Shown piece by piece: positions 63,745 through 64,000 of a DNA stretch of 64,000 nt (the stretch's first letter is position 1; every line of letters starts with the position of its first letter). The position numbers were made by a program, and so were the translations under genes. This stretch comes from Candidatus Thermofonsia Clade 1 bacterium (GTDB taxonomy: Bacteria; Chloroflexota; Anaerolineae; Aggregatilineales; UBA2796). The notes below the pieces were generated by a model that ran no database searches, had not been told where the DNA came from, and saw only the letters and a list, made by a program, of their open reading frames with translations. The DNA lies in NCBI GenBank assembly GCA_002794705.1, contig PGTK01000005.1:1-64000 (forward strand), read 5' to 3'.

Positions 63745-64000
63745 ATGACGTTTGAACTGGTGCTTTTCATCGTCGTGGCGGCTGTGGCGATTTTCTCAGC
63801 GGCGTTCATGTTGATCAGCCGCAATGCTGTCCACAGCGCGCTATTCCTCGTGGTGAACTTGCTGTGCGTGGCATTTTTCTACCTGATGCTCAGCGCGCCG
63901 TTCCTCGCTATGGTGCAGATCACGGTCTATGCCGGGGCGATCATGGTCTTATTCATGTTCGTGATCATGTTGCTCGGCTCAGAGCGGCTGGGCAGCGGCA
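63745..64000 (+). CDS. nuoJ: NADH-quinone oxidoreductase subunit J, 5' part
   Basis: The gene starts at the ATG at 63745 and runs off the window, with 85 residues visible. Three hydrophobic helices are seen: LVLFIVVAAVAIFSAAFML, ALFLVVNLLCVAFFYLML and AIMVLFMFVIMLLG. The segments SRNAVHSALFL and FLAMVQITVYAGAIMVLFMFVIML are diagnostic for NuoJ/ND6, a proton-pumping membrane subunit of complex I. A complex I operon probably continues to the right. A TAAAAT 13 nt after GCGC (about 63699) may be its -10. Confidence 0.93.
   Translation, partial: MTFELVLFIVVAAVAIFSAAFMLISRNAVHSALFLVVNLLCVAFFYLMLSAPFLAMVQITVYAGAIMVLFMFVIMLLGSERLGSG

Overview
The window looks like chromosome from a Chloroflexota bacterium, most likely Anaerolineae-like. 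This placement is an inference from gene content. The genes pointing there are an archaeal-type HMG-CoA synthase next to a class II HMG-CoA reductase, a class E-like sortase, a kinase-AAA-TPR regulator, an LppX/LprG lipoprotein paired with an MFS pump, GH57 and GH13 glucan enzymes and the start of a nuoJ gene. G+C is about 57-58% by eye. I found no rRNA, tRNA, insertion sequence, prophage or CRISPR array. Genes are densely packed on both strands.

Layout. 0-8.9 kb: a partial Uma2 gene, trmFO, a histidine phosphatase, acpS, a bifunctional (p)ppGpp synthase/hydrolase, fabH, an ECF sigma factor with its probable anti-sigma factor, and a PadR regulator. 9-10.8 kb: a divergent secreted alkaline phosphatase behind a Pho-box-like array. 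10.8-20.6 kb: a ferredoxin/unknown/phosphoesterase operon, a large membrane protein, a double-domain nucleotide cyclase, a CPBP protein, and a methyltransferase/SDR/SDR/epimerase operon. 20.7-26 kb: a secreted beta-propeller-SH3 protein and a 1147-residue kinase-ATPase-TPR protein. 26-29.7 kb: the upper mevalonate pathway (HMG-CoA reductase, HMG-CoA synthase, and a thiolase homologue with no cysteine). 29.8-40.4 kb: clpC, DUF3179, a GH13 enzyme, a second Uma2, an overlapping chelatase I/D pair, a sortase and a methyltransferase. 40.3-44.5 kb: glpABC. 44.9-48.6 kb: the lipoprotein, an MFS exporter and a triple-META protein. 48.7-54.7 kb: a heavily modified pstSCAB phosphate transporter. 54.7-64 kb: assorted genes including two tandem 130-residue paralogues, an HNH/zinc-ribbon protein, an amidohydrolase, a GH57 enzyme, an M29 aminopeptidase and nuoJ.

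Three themes stand out. (1) Phosphate: the alkaline phosphatase and the pst operon are each preceded by five 11-bp units in phase, of the form CTTAAA/TTTAGA, so they probably form one Pho regulon. The transporter has a FAS1 domain fused to PstS, an extra module in PstC, and a 796-residue PstA with a repeat-bearing extracytoplasmic loop. (2) The word GGCC is almost absent: I found 5 copies in about 59 kb, but 21 copies within 49.43-54.04 kb, which is the pst operon. This suggests genome-wide avoidance and separate ancestry for the operon. (3) The chelatase I and D genes overlap by 4 nt behind an A9 run and a hairpin, the layout of a programmed -1 frameshift that would make a fused ChlD.

All counts and alignments were made by eye. 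Start sites were chosen from ribosome-binding sites where visible.
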